Assembly (NCBI RefSeq): GCF_024349785.1
Contig: NZ_AP018817.1
Location: forward strand, 434,001 to 498,000
Origin: Sphingomonas bisphenolicum
Lineage (GTDB): Bacteria; Pseudomonadota; Alphaproteobacteria; Sphingomonadales; Sphingomonadaceae
Length of the DNA: 64,000 nucleotides
Direction: 5' to 3'
Below are positions 49,704 through 58,742 of this stretch, one piece after another. The translations under genes were made by a program, and so were the position numbers. Position 1 is the first letter of the stretch. Each line of letters begins with the position of its first letter. The notes beneath the pieces were generated by a model that saw only the letters and a list, made by a program, of their open reading frames with translations, did not search any database and was not told the DNA's origin.

Positions 49704-52025
49704 ATGGGCGTGAGGGTGATGGCGGCGCTGTTGGCGGGAAGCGCATTGATCGGAGCCGGATCGGCGTTGGCGCAGGCGCCCGATGCCGGGGACGCCGTGC
49801 GCCAGCCGATCATCGTCACTGCGCCCGGCGGCGCGGTCGATCTGGACGACGCGCTCACGCTGGCCGCCGCCGACATCGGCAAAAGCGGCAGTCCCGATTT
49901 CCTCGGCGCGCTGACCCGCAATTTCGCCGGCGTCACCTTGCAGGATGCGCAGAACAACCCCTGGCAGCCCAATCTCGTCTATCGCGGCTTCGTCGCGTCC
50001 CCGCTCCAGGGGCAGGCGCAGGGCATCGCCGTCTATCTGGACGGCGCGCGCTTCAACCAGCCCTTTGGCGATACGGTGCAGTTCGACCTGCTCCCCGAAG
50101 CGGCGATCCGGGGCGTCAGCCTGCTCGACAAGAGCGCCGTCTATGGCCTCAATGCCCTGGGCGGGGCGCTGGTCATCGACACGAAGACGGGGCTAAGCGA
50201 TCCGGGGCTGGAAGCCAGCCTGTCGCACGGCCGCTTCGGCACGACCGAGGCGAGCGTGGCGGGCGGCATGGCCTGGGGCGACTGGAGCGCATTCGGCGCC
50301 TTCCAATATAGGCGCGACGATGGCTGGCGCGATCATTCGCCCTCTACCCTCTATAATGGCTATGCCGATGTCGGCTTCGACACGGCGACCGGCGGCCTGC
50401 ACCTGAAGCTTGTGGGCGCGAACACCGACCTGACCGGCAATGGCGTGTCGCCGGTGGAATTGCTGGCGGCGGATCGGCGCGCGGTCTTCACCTGGCCCGA
50501 TAACAGCCGCAGCCGCTATGGCCGGGTCAGCCTGCACCCCTGGGTCGCGCTGTCCGGCACGACCCGGATCGAAGCCACGCTCTATGCGCAAAAACTCACC
50601 CTGCGCACTGTCAATGGCGATGCTGCCGATATTGAAGGGTGCGAGGATGACGACGATGCCGGTTTCGTCTGCCTGGAAACGGTCGGGGGCGATGGCGAGG
50701 AGGAAGAACAAGCCGTCCTGACCGACGCCGATGGCAATGCCATCATCGATATGCTGGGCGGCGAGGGCTATGGCGTGCTCAACCGCGGGCGCACGGCGAC
50801 GCGAGCGATGGGCGCGCTGGTGCAGCTGATCGACAAGCGCGCGATCGGCGCGGGCGAGAATGTCTTCGCGCTCGGCTTCAGCTACGACACCAGCCGCACC
50901 CGCTTCGACACCTCGACCGAACTGGGCGCGCTGATCGACGATCGCAGCGTCGAGGGGCTGGGGTCGATCATCGTGCAGCCGGATGGCGCCATCGCGCCGG
51001 TCGGCCTGATCGCCCATACAGACTATTGGGGCGCATTCGTGCAGGACCGGTTGCCGATCACGGCGCGCCTGTCGGCGGAAGTCGCGCTGCGCTACAATCA
51101 TGCGCGCATCGTGATGCTGGACCAGATCGGCACGGCGCTGAACGGCCGCCATCGGTTCGAGCGGGTCAATCCCGGCATCGAGTTCGACTATAAGCTGTCG
51201 GACGGACTGACGCTGCGCGCGGGCTATGCGGAAAGCAACCGCGTGCCGACGCCGGCCGAACTGTCCTGCGCCGACGAAAATGCGCCATGCAGCCTGACCA
51301 ATTTCTTCGTCGCCGATCCGCCGTTGAAGCAGGTGGTCGCCAAAAGCTGGGAGGCGGGCGCGAAGGGCCATGCCCAGGCGGGCGGCTTCACCATCGACTG
51401 GCTGCTGTCGGCGTGGCGTACCGACAATCGCAACGACATCCAATATGTCGCGTCGGAGATTCGCGGCCGCGCCTATTTCCGCAATATCGGCAGCACGCGG
51501 CGGCAGGGGGTGGAAGCGACCTTGCGCGCCAGCCGGGGCGGCTTGCACGCAGGGCTGAGCTACGCCTTCACCGACGCCACCTATCGCGCGCCGCTGACCC
51601 TTTCCAGCCCCGCCAACCCGTCGGCGGACGAAGAAGGACTGGTCGAAGTCGCGCGCGGCGACCGGCTGCCCGGCATCCCGCGGCACAGCGCCACGCTGAA
51701 CCTCGATTATGCGGGGAACGGCTGGTCCGTGGGCGGCGACTTCATCGCGCGGTCCGGCCAATATCTGGTCGGCGACGAGGGCAATGACGAACCCAAACTG
51801 GGCGGCTATGCGCTCGTCAACCTGCGCGCGAGCCTAACCCTGGTGAAGGGCATCAGCCTGTTCGGCACGCTCACCAATGCGCTGGGCCGCCGCTACGCGA
51901 CCTTCGGCACCTTCAGCGAAGTGGATGAGATCCAACTGGAGGAGACGCCCGGTGCGTCCAACCCGCGCGCTTATGGGCCGGGCGCACCGCGCCGCTGGCA
52001 AGTCGGCGTGAAGGCCCTATTCTGA
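49704..52025 (+). CDS. TonB-dependent outer membrane receptor
   Basis: The 773-residue protein has a signal peptide ending at SALAQ; start 49704, with an alternative ATG at 49719. The plug domain includes YRGFVASPLQGQAQGIAVYLDG and GLNALGGALVIDTK. A 22-strand barrel follows with FTWPDNSRSRYGR, GYAESNRVPTPAEL and the C-terminal QVGVKALF. An acidic loop at about residues 315-335 (EDDDDAG, GDGEEEEQ) could bind metal ions. A clear TonB box was not assigned. The ligand is unknown; proximity to the pao operon (about 75 bp) hints at an aromatic or metal substrate. Confidence 0.9.
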   Translation: MGVRVMAALLAGSALIGAGSALAQAPDAGDAVRQPIIVTAPGGAVDLDDALTLAAADIGKSGSPDFLGALTRNFAGVTLQDAQNNPWQPNLVYRGFVASPLQGQAQGIAVYLDGARFNQPFGDTVQFDLLPEAAIRGVSLLDKSAVYGLNALGGALVIDTKTGLSDPGLEASLSHGRFGTTEASVAGGMAWGDWSAFGAFQYRRDDGWRDHSPSTLYNGYADVGFDTATGGLHLKLVGANTDLTGNGVSPVELLAADRRAVFTWPDNSRSRYGRVSLHPWVALSGTTRIEATLYAQKLTLRTVNGDAADIEGCEDDDDAGFVCLETVGGDGEEEEQAVLTDADGNAIIDMLGGEGYGVLNRGRTATRAMGALVQLIDKRAIGAGENVFALGFSYDTSRTRFDTSTELGALIDDRSVEGLGSIIVQPDGAIAPVGLIAHTDYWGAFVQDRLPITARLSAEVALRYNHARIVMLDQIGTALNGRHRFERVNPGIEFDYKLSDGLTLRAGYAESNRVPTPAELSCADENAPCSLTNFFVADPPLKQVVAKSWEAGAKGHAQAGGFTIDWLLSAWRTDNRNDIQYVASEIRGRAYFRNIGSTRRQGVEATLRASRGGLHAGLSYAFTDATYRAPLTLSSPANPSADEEGLVEVARGDRLPGIPRHSATLNLDYAGNGWSVGGDFIARSGQYLVGDEGNDEPKLGGYALVNLRASLTLVKGISLFGTLTNALGRRYATFGTFSEVDEIQLEETPGASNPRAYGPGAPRRWQVGVKALF

Positions 52026-52051
52026 CCATCTAACATCAGGAGAGAAAGAGC

Positions 52052-52342
52052 ATGACCGCCTATTTCGTCGCCGTCCGCAACAGCATTTCCGACCCCGACA
52101 CCTTCGCCACCTATGGCGATCTGGCCGGCAAATCCATGGCGGGCCATGCAATCACGCCGCTCGCCGTCTATGGCAAGACCCGCGCCACCGATGGGCCGGC
52201 GACAGAGAGCGCGGTCATCATCGCCTTCCCGACCTTCGAGGAGGCCGAGGCCTGGTATGACAGCCCCGCTTATCAGGAGGCGCTGAAGCTCCGGCTGGCG
52301 AGCGGCGACTATCAGACCTTCATCATCCAGGGCGTCGACTGA
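52052..52342 (+). CDS. DUF1330 family protein
   Basis: The 96-residue dimeric alpha-beta barrel-type protein starts MTAYFVAVRNSISDPDTF and contains AVIIAFPTFEEAEAWYDSPAYQEA, the family signature. AGGAGAGAAAG lies before the start. The function is unknown; members are small soluble proteins related to antibiotic monooxygenase folds. It follows the receptor gene by 26 bp, likely in the same transcript. Confidence 0.88.
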   Translation: MTAYFVAVRNSISDPDTFATYGDLAGKSMAGHAITPLAVYGKTRATDGPATESAVIIAFPTFEEAEAWYDSPAYQEALKLRLASGDYQTFIIQGVD

Positions 52343-52400
52343 CCCTTTCGCCCAAAATATCCACTTTTCGGCGCTTTCCAGATTCCCATAAGTGATTGTT

Positions 52401-52450
52401 TATAAAGAAAAATAGGAAGTCGTGCGTTCAGATCCGGCGCATGACTTCCT
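52401..52450 (-). terminator. Rho-independent terminator of the MBL/SoxYZ-like operon
   Basis: On the minus strand AGGAAGTCATGCG pairs with CGCACGACTTCCT (one mismatch) and is followed by TATTTTTCTTTAT. It lies 69 bases past the metallohydrolase stop codon. Confidence 0.75.
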
Positions 52451-52518
52451 AAAAACCGTTATTTAACAACGGCTTGAATTTCGGAAATTTGTGACAACTG
52501 TCCAACTCGCTGTTGCAT

Positions 52519-53460
52519 TCACGGCACATCCACCCGCGGCAGCAGCGTCGCCTCCAGCCCCGGATAGAGGTGCGACACGCTGCGCTGCAATTCGTAGCGC
52601 CCCGCCGCCATTGTCGCGAACCGATCGGGAATGGGCAGCTCGCCCGCCTCGACCATGTCCAGCCCGCCCTGCACCGCCTGGGTCAGCGTCGCTTCCAGCC
52701 AGTCGATCCAGTCGCGCGTCTGGTCGATCGCCGTCGTGCCGCCCGGATCGAACGGGCCATGCCCCGGTACGACGCCTTTGTGCGGCAATGCCTTCAACCG
52801 ATCGAGGCTGATGCGCCATGTGGCCAGATCCGCCGTCGGCGTGCTGGGCGCGCGATCGTGGAAGACCAGATCGCCACCCAACAGCAGGCCGGTCTGCGGA
52901 TCGAGCAGGGCCAGGTCAGCCGCGCTATGCCCGGACAAGGCGAGCAGGCGCAGCGTGCGACCCCCGAAATCTTCTTCCACCTGCGTGATCGCCCTGCCCG
53001 GCAGCGTCAAGTCGGTGCCACGCATCCAGTCGCCCAGCAGGCGGTACATGCCGTCGGCATAGCCCTGCCCCTCCGCCCGCAGCGCCTCGATCGTGCCGGG
53101 CAGCGCCGCGACGATGGACGGATCGAAGGCGGCAAGGCCCAATCCATGATCGGGATGGAGATGGCTGACATAGAGTCGCACCACCGGTTTGCCGGCCAGT
53201 TGCTCTGCCACTTGCCGTAGCGATCGGGCGTAGCGGACGGAAGGGCCGCAATCCCACAGCACCGTCCCGGCCGGCGTGGCGATGATCGCGATATTGGCGA
53301 TGGCGCCGCCATTGCCCGCCTCGATCGGCTCGTCCGCCCCGCGCACCAGCCAGACGCCGTCACCGATCGCTTCGGGGGTGATGGCATAGCCGGCCGCGCG
53401 CGCAGGGACCGACGCCAGCGCCACCACGCCACCGAGCAGCGATCGCCGCGACAGGGTCAT
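52519..53460 (-). CDS. Quinoprotein relay system zinc metallohydrolase (MBL fold)
   Basis: The 313-residue protein starts at 53460 with a twin-arginine leader (TLSRRSLLGGVVALA). The zinc site HLHPDHG lies near residue 103, GHSAADLALLD supplies the next His, and GGDLVFHDRAPS the bridging Asp. A C-terminal helical part ends in LYPGLEATLLPRVDVP. It matches metallo-beta-lactamase proteins associated with PQQ dehydrogenases and a SoxYZ-like carrier. The exact reaction is unknown, but periplasmic location and context suggest an accessory step in PQQ-linked oxidation. It overlaps the SoxYZ-like gene by four bases. Confidence 0.85.
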   Translation of the reverse strand: MTLSRRSLLGGVVALASVPARAAGYAITPEAIGDGVWLVRGADEPIEAGNGGAIANIAIIATPAGTVLWDCGPSVRYARSLRQVAEQLAGKPVVRLYVSHLHPDHGLGLAAFDPSIVAALPGTIEALRAEGQGYADGMYRLLGDWMRGTDLTLPGRAITQVEEDFGGRTLRLLALSGHSAADLALLDPQTGLLLGGDLVFHDRAPSTPTADLATWRISLDRLKALPHKGVVPGHGPFDPGGTTAIDQTRDWIDWLEATLTQAVQGGLDMVEAGELPIPDRFATMAAGRYELQRSVSHLYPGLEATLLPRVDVP

Positions 53461-54290
53461 CGGCCGCCCGGCATCGGCGCTGGAACAGGTGATTGCCGCG
53501 CCACGGACAGCGCCGCGCGATAGTCGCGCCCGTTGGTGTCCCGCGCCTCGACCCGCAGCGCCTCCCCGGCCCCGCCATCGACCATCAGCGTGATCGCCGG
53601 ATCTTCGGCCACCGCCGCCCATATCTCCATCTCGCCCAGCGTCCGTCCATCCGCGCCCTTCACGCGCAGCGCTTCGAGATGATAGGTGGCGATATTGGCG
53701 ACGAAGCCGGTATCCATCGGATGGCGGAAATTGAGCCGCACCCGGCTGCGCCCGTCCGCCATCGGCCAGGCTTCGCCGCGTATCTCGCCCAGATGGTCGG
53801 CCCAGTCGCCCCTGACCCGGCTGACCGGCGGCGCAGAGCAACCGCCGCCCGCCGCATCGACCCATCCGCCCGACACCAGCCATTGCCCGCTGGCCAGTTG
53901 CACCGCGCCGCGTACCGGGGTGCGCTGGTCGAGCTTGATGCGGGTTGCGACATAGGCGGCGGCGTGGAGGGGGCGATAGTCGATGGCGATGGGAATGGGA
54001 TTGAGATCGACCAGCAGCACCATGCGGGTCACGCCCGCTATAGCGCGCGCGTCGATCACCACCGGAAAGGCGCGCTGATTTTCCGCGATCATCGGGAAAT
54101 CGACCTGCACGCGCGGATCGAACCGCACCGGATCGTCGCCGAACAGGGTGCGGGCATGGGCGTCCCACATCGGCGACCCCAGCGGATCGGCCCCAGTTCG
54201 TTCGGGGGTTCGTTGAGGCGCTGTCGCCCCGGCATCGGCCGCGACCCATGCCAGGGCGAGCGCGACCCAAAGGCTTGCCTGCCTTCGCAC
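53457..54290 (-). CDS. Quinoprotein dehydrogenase-associated SoxYZ-like carrier
   Basis: The 277-residue protein uses GTG at 54290, with GAGAAGGA directly upstream. It has a signal peptide ending at ADAGA. The first half resembles SoxY (MVLLVDLNPIPIA) with a central Cys in AAGGGCSAPP, the carrier cysteine position. The second half resembles SoxZ (VRLNFRHPMDTGF and the closing strands). Fused SoxY-SoxZ proteins of this type accompany PQQ alcohol dehydrogenases rather than thiosulfate oxidation. It is the first gene of a two-gene operon with the metallohydrolase and is divergent from the CXXCW gene. Confidence 0.88.
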   Translation of the reverse strand: MRRQASLWVALALAWVAADAGATAPQRTPERTGADPLGSPMWDAHARTLFGDDPVRFDPRVQVDFPMIAENQRAFPVVIDARAIAGVTRMVLLVDLNPIPIAIDYRPLHAAAYVATRIKLDQRTPVRGAVQLASGQWLVSGGWVDAAGGGCSAPPVSRVRGDWADHLGEIRGEAWPMADGRSRVRLNFRHPMDTGFVANIATYHLEALRVKGADGRTLGEMEIWAAVAEDPAITLMVDGGAGEALRVEARDTNGRDYRAALSVARQSPVPAPMPGGR

Positions 54291-54368
54291 TGTCCTTCTC
54301 CCTTAAGCCGGGGTCTATTCTCGTCCCGCGTCGGTTACCATTGGCCCTTGGGTCACCCGGAGACGATC

Positions 54369-54911
54369 ATGCGCCGCTTCCTCATCCCCGCCCTGCTGAT
54401 CGCGTCGCCGGCGGTCGCGCAGCCGCCTTTGTTCAATCCGGCCGGCTATCGCATCGCCCATTATCGCGCGCCGGTCCGGCAGGCGCCGGCCGGCGTCGGC
54501 CGGATCGCCCCGGCCGCCGCGGCGCAACTGGTGCCGGGACGCGACGCGCTGTTCATCGACGTGCTGCCGTCCGAGGGCGGGCATCGTGAGGCGGACGGGC
54601 GCTGGCGGCTGGCCGAGCCGCACGAATCCATCCCCGGCGCGCACTGGTTTCCCGAAACCGGGCGCGGCGATCTGGCGCCGGGGATCGGCCCATGGTTCGC
54701 ACAAAGGGTCGCCCGCCTGACGCACGGGCGCCGCGACGCGATGCTGATCCTCTTCTGCCGCGCCGATTGCTGGATGGGATGGAATGCGGCCAGGCGGTTG
54801 CGCGCTGCGGGCTACAGCAATGTCTGGTGGCTGGCGGAGGGTACGGATGGCTGGAGCGACCTGAAAAGGCCGCTTTCCCGCATCGAACCGGACGGCGGCA
54901 TCATGCCATAG
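54369..54911 (+). CDS. PQQ-dependent catabolism-associated CXXCW motif protein (rhodanese-like)
   Basis: The 180-residue exported protein has a signal peptide ending at PAVAQ and starts at the ATG at 54369 behind GGAGA. It has a rhodanese-like fold (ALFIDVLPSEGG, IPGAHWFPETG) and the diagnostic FCRADCWMGWNAARRL, in which the DCWM motif defines the TIGR03865-type family found with PQQ dehydrogenases. The CX3CW spacing is as in that family (FC then DCW). Its biochemical role is unknown. The short divergent region to the SoxYZ-like gene probably holds both promoters. Confidence 0.88.
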   Translation: MRRFLIPALLIASPAVAQPPLFNPAGYRIAHYRAPVRQAPAGVGRIAPAAAAQLVPGRDALFIDVLPSEGGHREADGRWRLAEPHESIPGAHWFPETGRGDLAPGIGPWFAQRVARLTHGRRDAMLILFCRADCWMGWNAARRLRAAGYSNVWWLAEGTDGWSDLKRPLSRIEPDGGIMP

Positions 54912-54951
54912 GACCAAAGGTCAATTGTGCGCGCGGCCCCTGTGGCCGCAC

Positions 54952-54996
54952 TCTCCATGCAATCCGGCAGAGAAAGCCGTCCGATTCCATGGAGAG
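54952..54996 (+). promoter_or_regulatory. Imperfect dyad overlapping the pseudoazurin start
   Basis: CTCTCCATGCAATCCGG (54952-54968) and CCGATTCCATGGAGAG (54981-54996) form an imperfect inverted repeat with a 12-base spacer. The right arm contains the ATG at 54989. It could be an operator or an RNA hairpin occluding the first start codon, leaving the TTG at 55001 (GGAG six bases upstream) as the start used. Confidence 0.35.
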
Positions 54997-55447
54997 TGAT
55001 TTGACTGACCTGCGCATCCCGGCCTGCTTGCTGACCGCCGCCGTCCTGGCCTTTTCGCTGCCCGCTACGGCCAAGGATATCGTCGTCCATATGAAGAATC
55101 AGGGCGCCGACGGAGCGATGGTGTTCGAGCCCAGCTATGTGAAGGCCGCGCCCGGCGACACGATCCGCTTCCAGCCGTCCGACGCCAGCCATAATGCCGA
55201 AACCATGGCGACGATGCTGCCCGCCGGTGCGACGCCGATGAAGGGCGCGATGAACAAGGAAGCGGTGCTGACCGTCACCAAGCCCGGCCTCTACGGCATC
55301 AAATGCATGCCGCATTATTCGATGGGCATGGTCGCGCTGGTGCAGGTGGGCAAGGTGACGCCGGCGGACATCGCCGCCGCCAGGGCGGTCAAGCTGCCGC
55401 CCTTCGCCGCCAAGCGCATGACCGCGGCGCTGGCCAAGGTGAAGTAA
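54989..55447 (+). CDS. Pseudoazurin (type 1 copper protein)
   Basis: The product has 152 residues from the ATG at 54989; the TTG at 55001 is a serious alternative. The signal peptide ends at PATAK. The copper ligands H68 (SHNAE), C106 and H109 (IKCMPH) and M114 are in the cupredoxin order, with C-X2-H-X4-M spacing exactly as in pseudoazurin. It carries electrons in the periplasm. Its place between the CXXCW protein and the aldehyde dehydrogenase suggests it serves as electron acceptor near the PQQ dehydrogenase in place of, or next to, a cytochrome c. Confidence 0.93.
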   Translation: MESDLTDLRIPACLLTAAVLAFSLPATAKDIVVHMKNQGADGAMVFEPSYVKAAPGDTIRFQPSDASHNAETMATMLPAGATPMKGAMNKEAVLTVTKPGLYGIKCMPHYSMGMVALVQVGKVTPADIAAARAVKLPPFAAKRMTAALAKVK

Positions 55448-55494
55448 AGCCACGCCTTTCTCAATTTTTACGCATAGCAATCGGGAGTAGACAC

Positions 55495-57015
55495 ATGCTG
55501 CAACAGGCGATGGAGCGTTTCACGGGAAAGACGCTGATCCGCGACCAATATGACAATTATATCGGCGGCGCGTGGGTCGCGCCGGTGCAGGGCGGCTATT
55601 TCGACAATATCTCGCCCGTGACCGGCCAGGTCGTCGGCAGGATCGCGCGCGGCACCGCCGCCGACATCGAGCTGGCGCTGGACGCCGCGCACAAGGCGAA
55701 GGACGCCTGGGGCAAGACCTCGTCCACCGAGCGGTCCAACATCCTGCTCAAGATCGCCGACCGGATGGAGGCCAATCTCGACCTCATCGCGATGGCCGAG
55801 ACGATCGACAACGGCAAGCCGATCCGCGAGACGACCCATGCCGACATCCCGCTCGCCATCGACCATTTCCGCTATTTCGCGGGCTGCGTCCGCGCGCAGG
55901 AAGGGTCGATCAGCGAGATCGACCATGACACGATCGCCTATCATTTCCACGAGCCGCTGGGCGTGGTCGGCCAGATCATCCCGTGGAACTTCCCGATCCT
56001 GATGGCGGTATGGAAGCTCGCCCCGGCACTGGCGGCGGGCAACTGCATCGTGCTCAAGCCCGCCGAACAGACGCCGATGTCGATCCTGGTGCTGCTCGAG
56101 GTGATCGGCGACCTGCTGCCGCCCGGCGTGCTGAACGTCGTCAACGGCTTTGGCGTGGAGGCGGGCAAGCCGCTCGCCAGCAACAAGCGGATCAGCAAGA
56201 TCGCCTTCACCGGCGAAACGACGACCGGCCGCCTCATCATGCAATATGCCTCGGAGAACCTGATCCCCGTCACGCTGGAGCTGGGCGGCAAGTCGCCCAA
56301 CATCTTCTTCGCCGACGTGATGGACGCCGACGACGATTATTTCGACAAATGCCTCGAAGGCTTCGCCATGTTCGCCCTCAACCAGGGCGAAGTCTGCACC
56401 TGCCCCAGCCGCGCGCTGATCCAGGAATCGATCTACGAAAAGTTCATCGAACGGGCCATCGCGCGGGTGAAGGCGATCAAGCAGGGCAGCCCGCTCGACC
56501 CCAGCACCATGATCGGCGCGCAGGCGTCGAACGACCAGTTGGAGAAGATCCTCTCCTATATCGAGATCGGCCTGAACGAAGGCGCTGAGCTGCTGACCGG
56601 CGGCACGCGCGCATCGCTGGATGGCGAACTGAGCGAGGGCTATTATGTGACGCCCACGGTCCTGAAGGGCCACAACAAGATGCGCATCTTCCAGGAGGAG
56701 ATTTTCGGCCCGGTACTGGCCGTCACCACCTTCAAGGACGAAGCCGACGCGCTCGCCATCGCCAACGACACGCTCTACGGGCTGGGCGCGGGCGTATGGA
56801 CCCGCGATGGAACCCGCGCCTATCGCATGGGCCGGGGCATCCAGGCCGGTCGGGTATGGACCAACTGCTATCACGCCTATCCCGCCCATGCGGCGTTCGG
56901 CGGCTACAAGCAGTCGGGCATCGGGCGCGAAAACCACAAGATGATGCTCGATCATTATCAGCAGACCAAGAATCTGCTGGTCAGCTACAGCCCCAGGGCG
57001 CTGGGCTTCTTCTAA
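55495..57015 (+). CDS. exaC: NAD+-dependent aldehyde dehydrogenase (ExaC/acetaldehyde dehydrogenase type)
   Basis: The 506-residue protein starts at the ATG at 55495 with GGGAG upstream. It shows the ALDH motifs: [31 protein letters not shown] with the general-base Glu, and [11 protein letters not shown] with the nucleophile C301 next to a second Cys, as in ExaC/AcoD enzymes. The C-terminal [17 protein letters not shown] completes the family signature. It oxidises the aldehyde made by the PQQ alcohol dehydrogenase. A DUF779 gene follows, a common partner of this ALDH type. Confidence 0.92.
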   Translation: MLQQAMERFTGKTLIRDQYDNYIGGAWVAPVQGGYFDNISPVTGQVVGRIARGTAADIELALDAAHKAKDAWGKTSSTERSNILLKIADRMEANLDLIAMAETIDNGKPIRETTHADIPLAIDHFRYFAGCVRAQEGSISEIDHDTIAYHFHEPLGVVGQIIPWNFPILMAVWKLAPALAAGNCIVLKPAEQTPMSILVLLEVIGDLLPPGVLNVVNGFGVEAGKPLASNKRISKIAFTGETTTGRLIMQYASENLIPVTLELGGKSPNIFFADVMDADDDYFDKCLEGFAMFALNQGEVCTCPSRALIQESIYEKFIERAIARVKAIKQGSPLDPSTMIGAQASNDQLEKILSYIEIGLNEGAELLTGGTRASLDGELSEGYYVTPTVLKGHNKMRIFQEEIFGPVLAVTTFKDEADALAIANDTLYGLGAGVWTRDGTRAYRMGRGIQAGRVWTNCYHAYPAHAAFGGYKQSGIGRENHKMMLDHYQQTKNLLVSYSPRALGFF

Positions 57016-57029
57016 TCGGGATGGCAGTT

Positions 57030-57109
57030 CGTCGAAGGCGGATTCCTCTCCATTATGCCTTCGACGGCGGCGGGCATCCTTTCCCCGATGCCCGCCGCAT
57101 CGTCTTTTT
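57030..57109 (+). terminator. Two back-to-back hairpins with a T-run
   Basis: CGTCGAAGGC/GCCTTCGACG (57030-57039 and 57057-57066) is followed without a gap by GCGGCGGGCATC/GATGCCCGCCGC (57067-57078 and 57087-57098, loop of eight). TCTTTTTC starts four bases later. The second hairpin looks like an intrinsic terminator or attenuator between the ALDH gene and the DUF779 gene. Confidence 0.7.
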
Positions 57110-57123
57110 CAAAGGAGATCGGG

Positions 57124-57528
57124 ATGACCGGGCCGCCCCCACGCATATTGGCGACACCAGATGCAGAAGCGCTGATGCACAGCCTGACGCAGAAGCACGG
57201 GCCGCTGATGTTCCACCAGTCGGGCGGATGTTGCGACGGGTCCGCGCCGATGTGCTTCCCGCGCGGCGAATTCAAGGTCGGCGGTCAGGATGTGCTGCTG
57301 GGCCATGTCGCGGGCGATATCCCGGTGTGGATCGGCGCGGCGCAGTTCGACTATTGGCGCCATACCCAGGTGACGATCGACATCGTGCCGGGACGCGGTG
57401 CGGGCATGTCGCTGGAAAGCCCCGAAGGCGTGCGCTTCATCGTGCGATCACGGATCTTCGACGACGCGGAAAATGCGCTGCTGGAAGCGGCAGGCGATCC
57501 GCCCCGGGGCGAAACCGTTACGGCATAG
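57124..57528 (+). CDS. DUF779 domain protein
   Basis: The 134-residue protein starts at the ATG at 57124, which has AAAGGAGAT at ideal spacing. It carries HQSGGCCDGSAPMCFP, the conserved cysteine cluster of DUF779, and DVLLGHVAGDIPVWIG. DUF779 proteins accompany acetaldehyde dehydrogenases; their function is not established, but the Cys pattern suggests metal binding or redox activity. It is separated from the ALDH gene by a terminator-like structure, so its level may be set by read-through. Confidence 0.88.
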   Translation: MTGPPPRILATPDAEALMHSLTQKHGPLMFHQSGGCCDGSAPMCFPRGEFKVGGQDVLLGHVAGDIPVWIGAAQFDYWRHTQVTIDIVPGRGAGMSLESPEGVRFIVRSRIFDDAENALLEAAGDPPRGETVTA

Positions 57529-57584
57529 GACGGGCGTGACATTGGGACGCGACGCGGTGCATAACCCCCGGAAAAGGGGAGGCC

Positions 57585-58742
57585 ATGGGGGAGAGGAACA
57601 TGACCATGCTGGCGTCGGAAATCGGTTTCGCATCGAGCCATTCGCCCGATCCGGCGACGGCGATGGCGGACGTCGCGCGGCAATTGGGCGATGCGCCGCT
57701 GGCCGGGATGCTGCTGTTCTGCTCGCACCGCTTCGATCGCGATGCACTGGCCCGCGCGGTCAACCGGCATAGCGAACATGTCGTCGCGATCGGTTGCACC
57801 AGCTCGGGCGAGCTGACCGAGGCGGGCTATGACGAGGACAGCCTGAGCGTGATCGGTTTTCCGGCCGACGCCTTCCACCTGACGTCCCATATTTTCGACG
57901 ATATCGATGCATTCGATCCCGTTGCCGCGCGGGAGGCGATCCGATCGCTCGCCGCCATCGCCGATCGCGACAGCCGGCGGCTGGGCGACGCGGTCAATCA
58001 TGTCGCGCTATTCCTGGTCGATGGCCTGTCCCACCGCGAAGAATTGCTGACGATGACGATCCAGGATGCGCTGGGCGACATCCCCCTGATCGGTGGATCG
58101 TCGGGCGACGGGCTGGCGTTCCGCGAAACCGCGATCTTCGAAGGCGGCCGTTTTCACAAGCGCGCCGCAGTAATCGCGATCCTGTCCACGCCGCGCCCGA
58201 TCCATGTGTTCAAGGCGCAGCATTATCGTCCCGGCGCGGCGAAGATGGTCGTGACCGGCGCGATCCCGCAGGACCGGATCGTGACCGAGATCAACGCGGA
58301 ACCGGCGGCGCAGGAATATCTGCGGCTGGCGGGCCATGCCGGCGAAGCGCTGGGCCTGGCCTTCTACGCCGCCCATCCGCCGATGGTGCGCGCGGGGGGC
58401 GACTATCATGTGCGGTCGATCCAGAGCGCCAACCCGGACGGCAGCCTGACCTTCTATTGCGCGATCGACGAGGGGATCGTGCTGACCGTGGGCGAGCCGA
58501 TCGACCGGATCGCGGGGATGGAGACGATGTTCGCCGACATCGGCGCCCATGTCGGCCAGGTCGACCGGATCATCGCCTTCGATTGCGTGCTCAACCGCAT
58601 CGACGCGGAACAGCGGCAGATCGGCCGCGCCGTGTCCGAACTCTATGGCCGCCATCGGGTGATCGGTTTCAACACCTATGGCGAGCAATATCATGCGCTG
58701 CACGTCAACCAGACGTTCAGCGGGCTGGCGATCGGGCGATGA
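57585..58742 (+). CDS. FIST-domain sensor protein (NosP-like)
   Basis: The product has 385 residues (start 57585; the ATG at 57600 with AGAGGAAC is nearly as good). It has a FIST N domain (GMLLFCSHRFDRDAL, HVVAIGCTSSGELTEAGYDEDSLSV, IPLIGGSSGDGLAF) and a FIST C domain with FDCVLNRIDAEQRQIG. In Pseudomonas, NosP is a heme-binding NO-responsive FIST protein that controls the kinase NahK encoded beside it. Here the kinase gene overlaps it by four bases, so the pair should work together. Whether this protein binds heme or NO is not shown by the sequence. Confidence 0.87.
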   Translation: MGERNMTMLASEIGFASSHSPDPATAMADVARQLGDAPLAGMLLFCSHRFDRDALARAVNRHSEHVVAIGCTSSGELTEAGYDEDSLSVIGFPADAFHLTSHIFDDIDAFDPVAAREAIRSLAAIADRDSRRLGDAVNHVALFLVDGLSHREELLTMTIQDALGDIPLIGGSSGDGLAFRETAIFEGGRFHKRAAVIAILSTPRPIHVFKAQHYRPGAAKMVVTGAIPQDRIVTEINAEPAAQEYLRLAGHAGEALGLAFYAAHPPMVRAGGDYHVRSIQSANPDGSLTFYCAIDEGIVLTVGEPIDRIAGMETMFADIGAHVGQVDRIIAFDCVLNRIDAEQRQIGRAVSELYGRHRVIGFNTYGEQYHALHVNQTFSGLAIGR

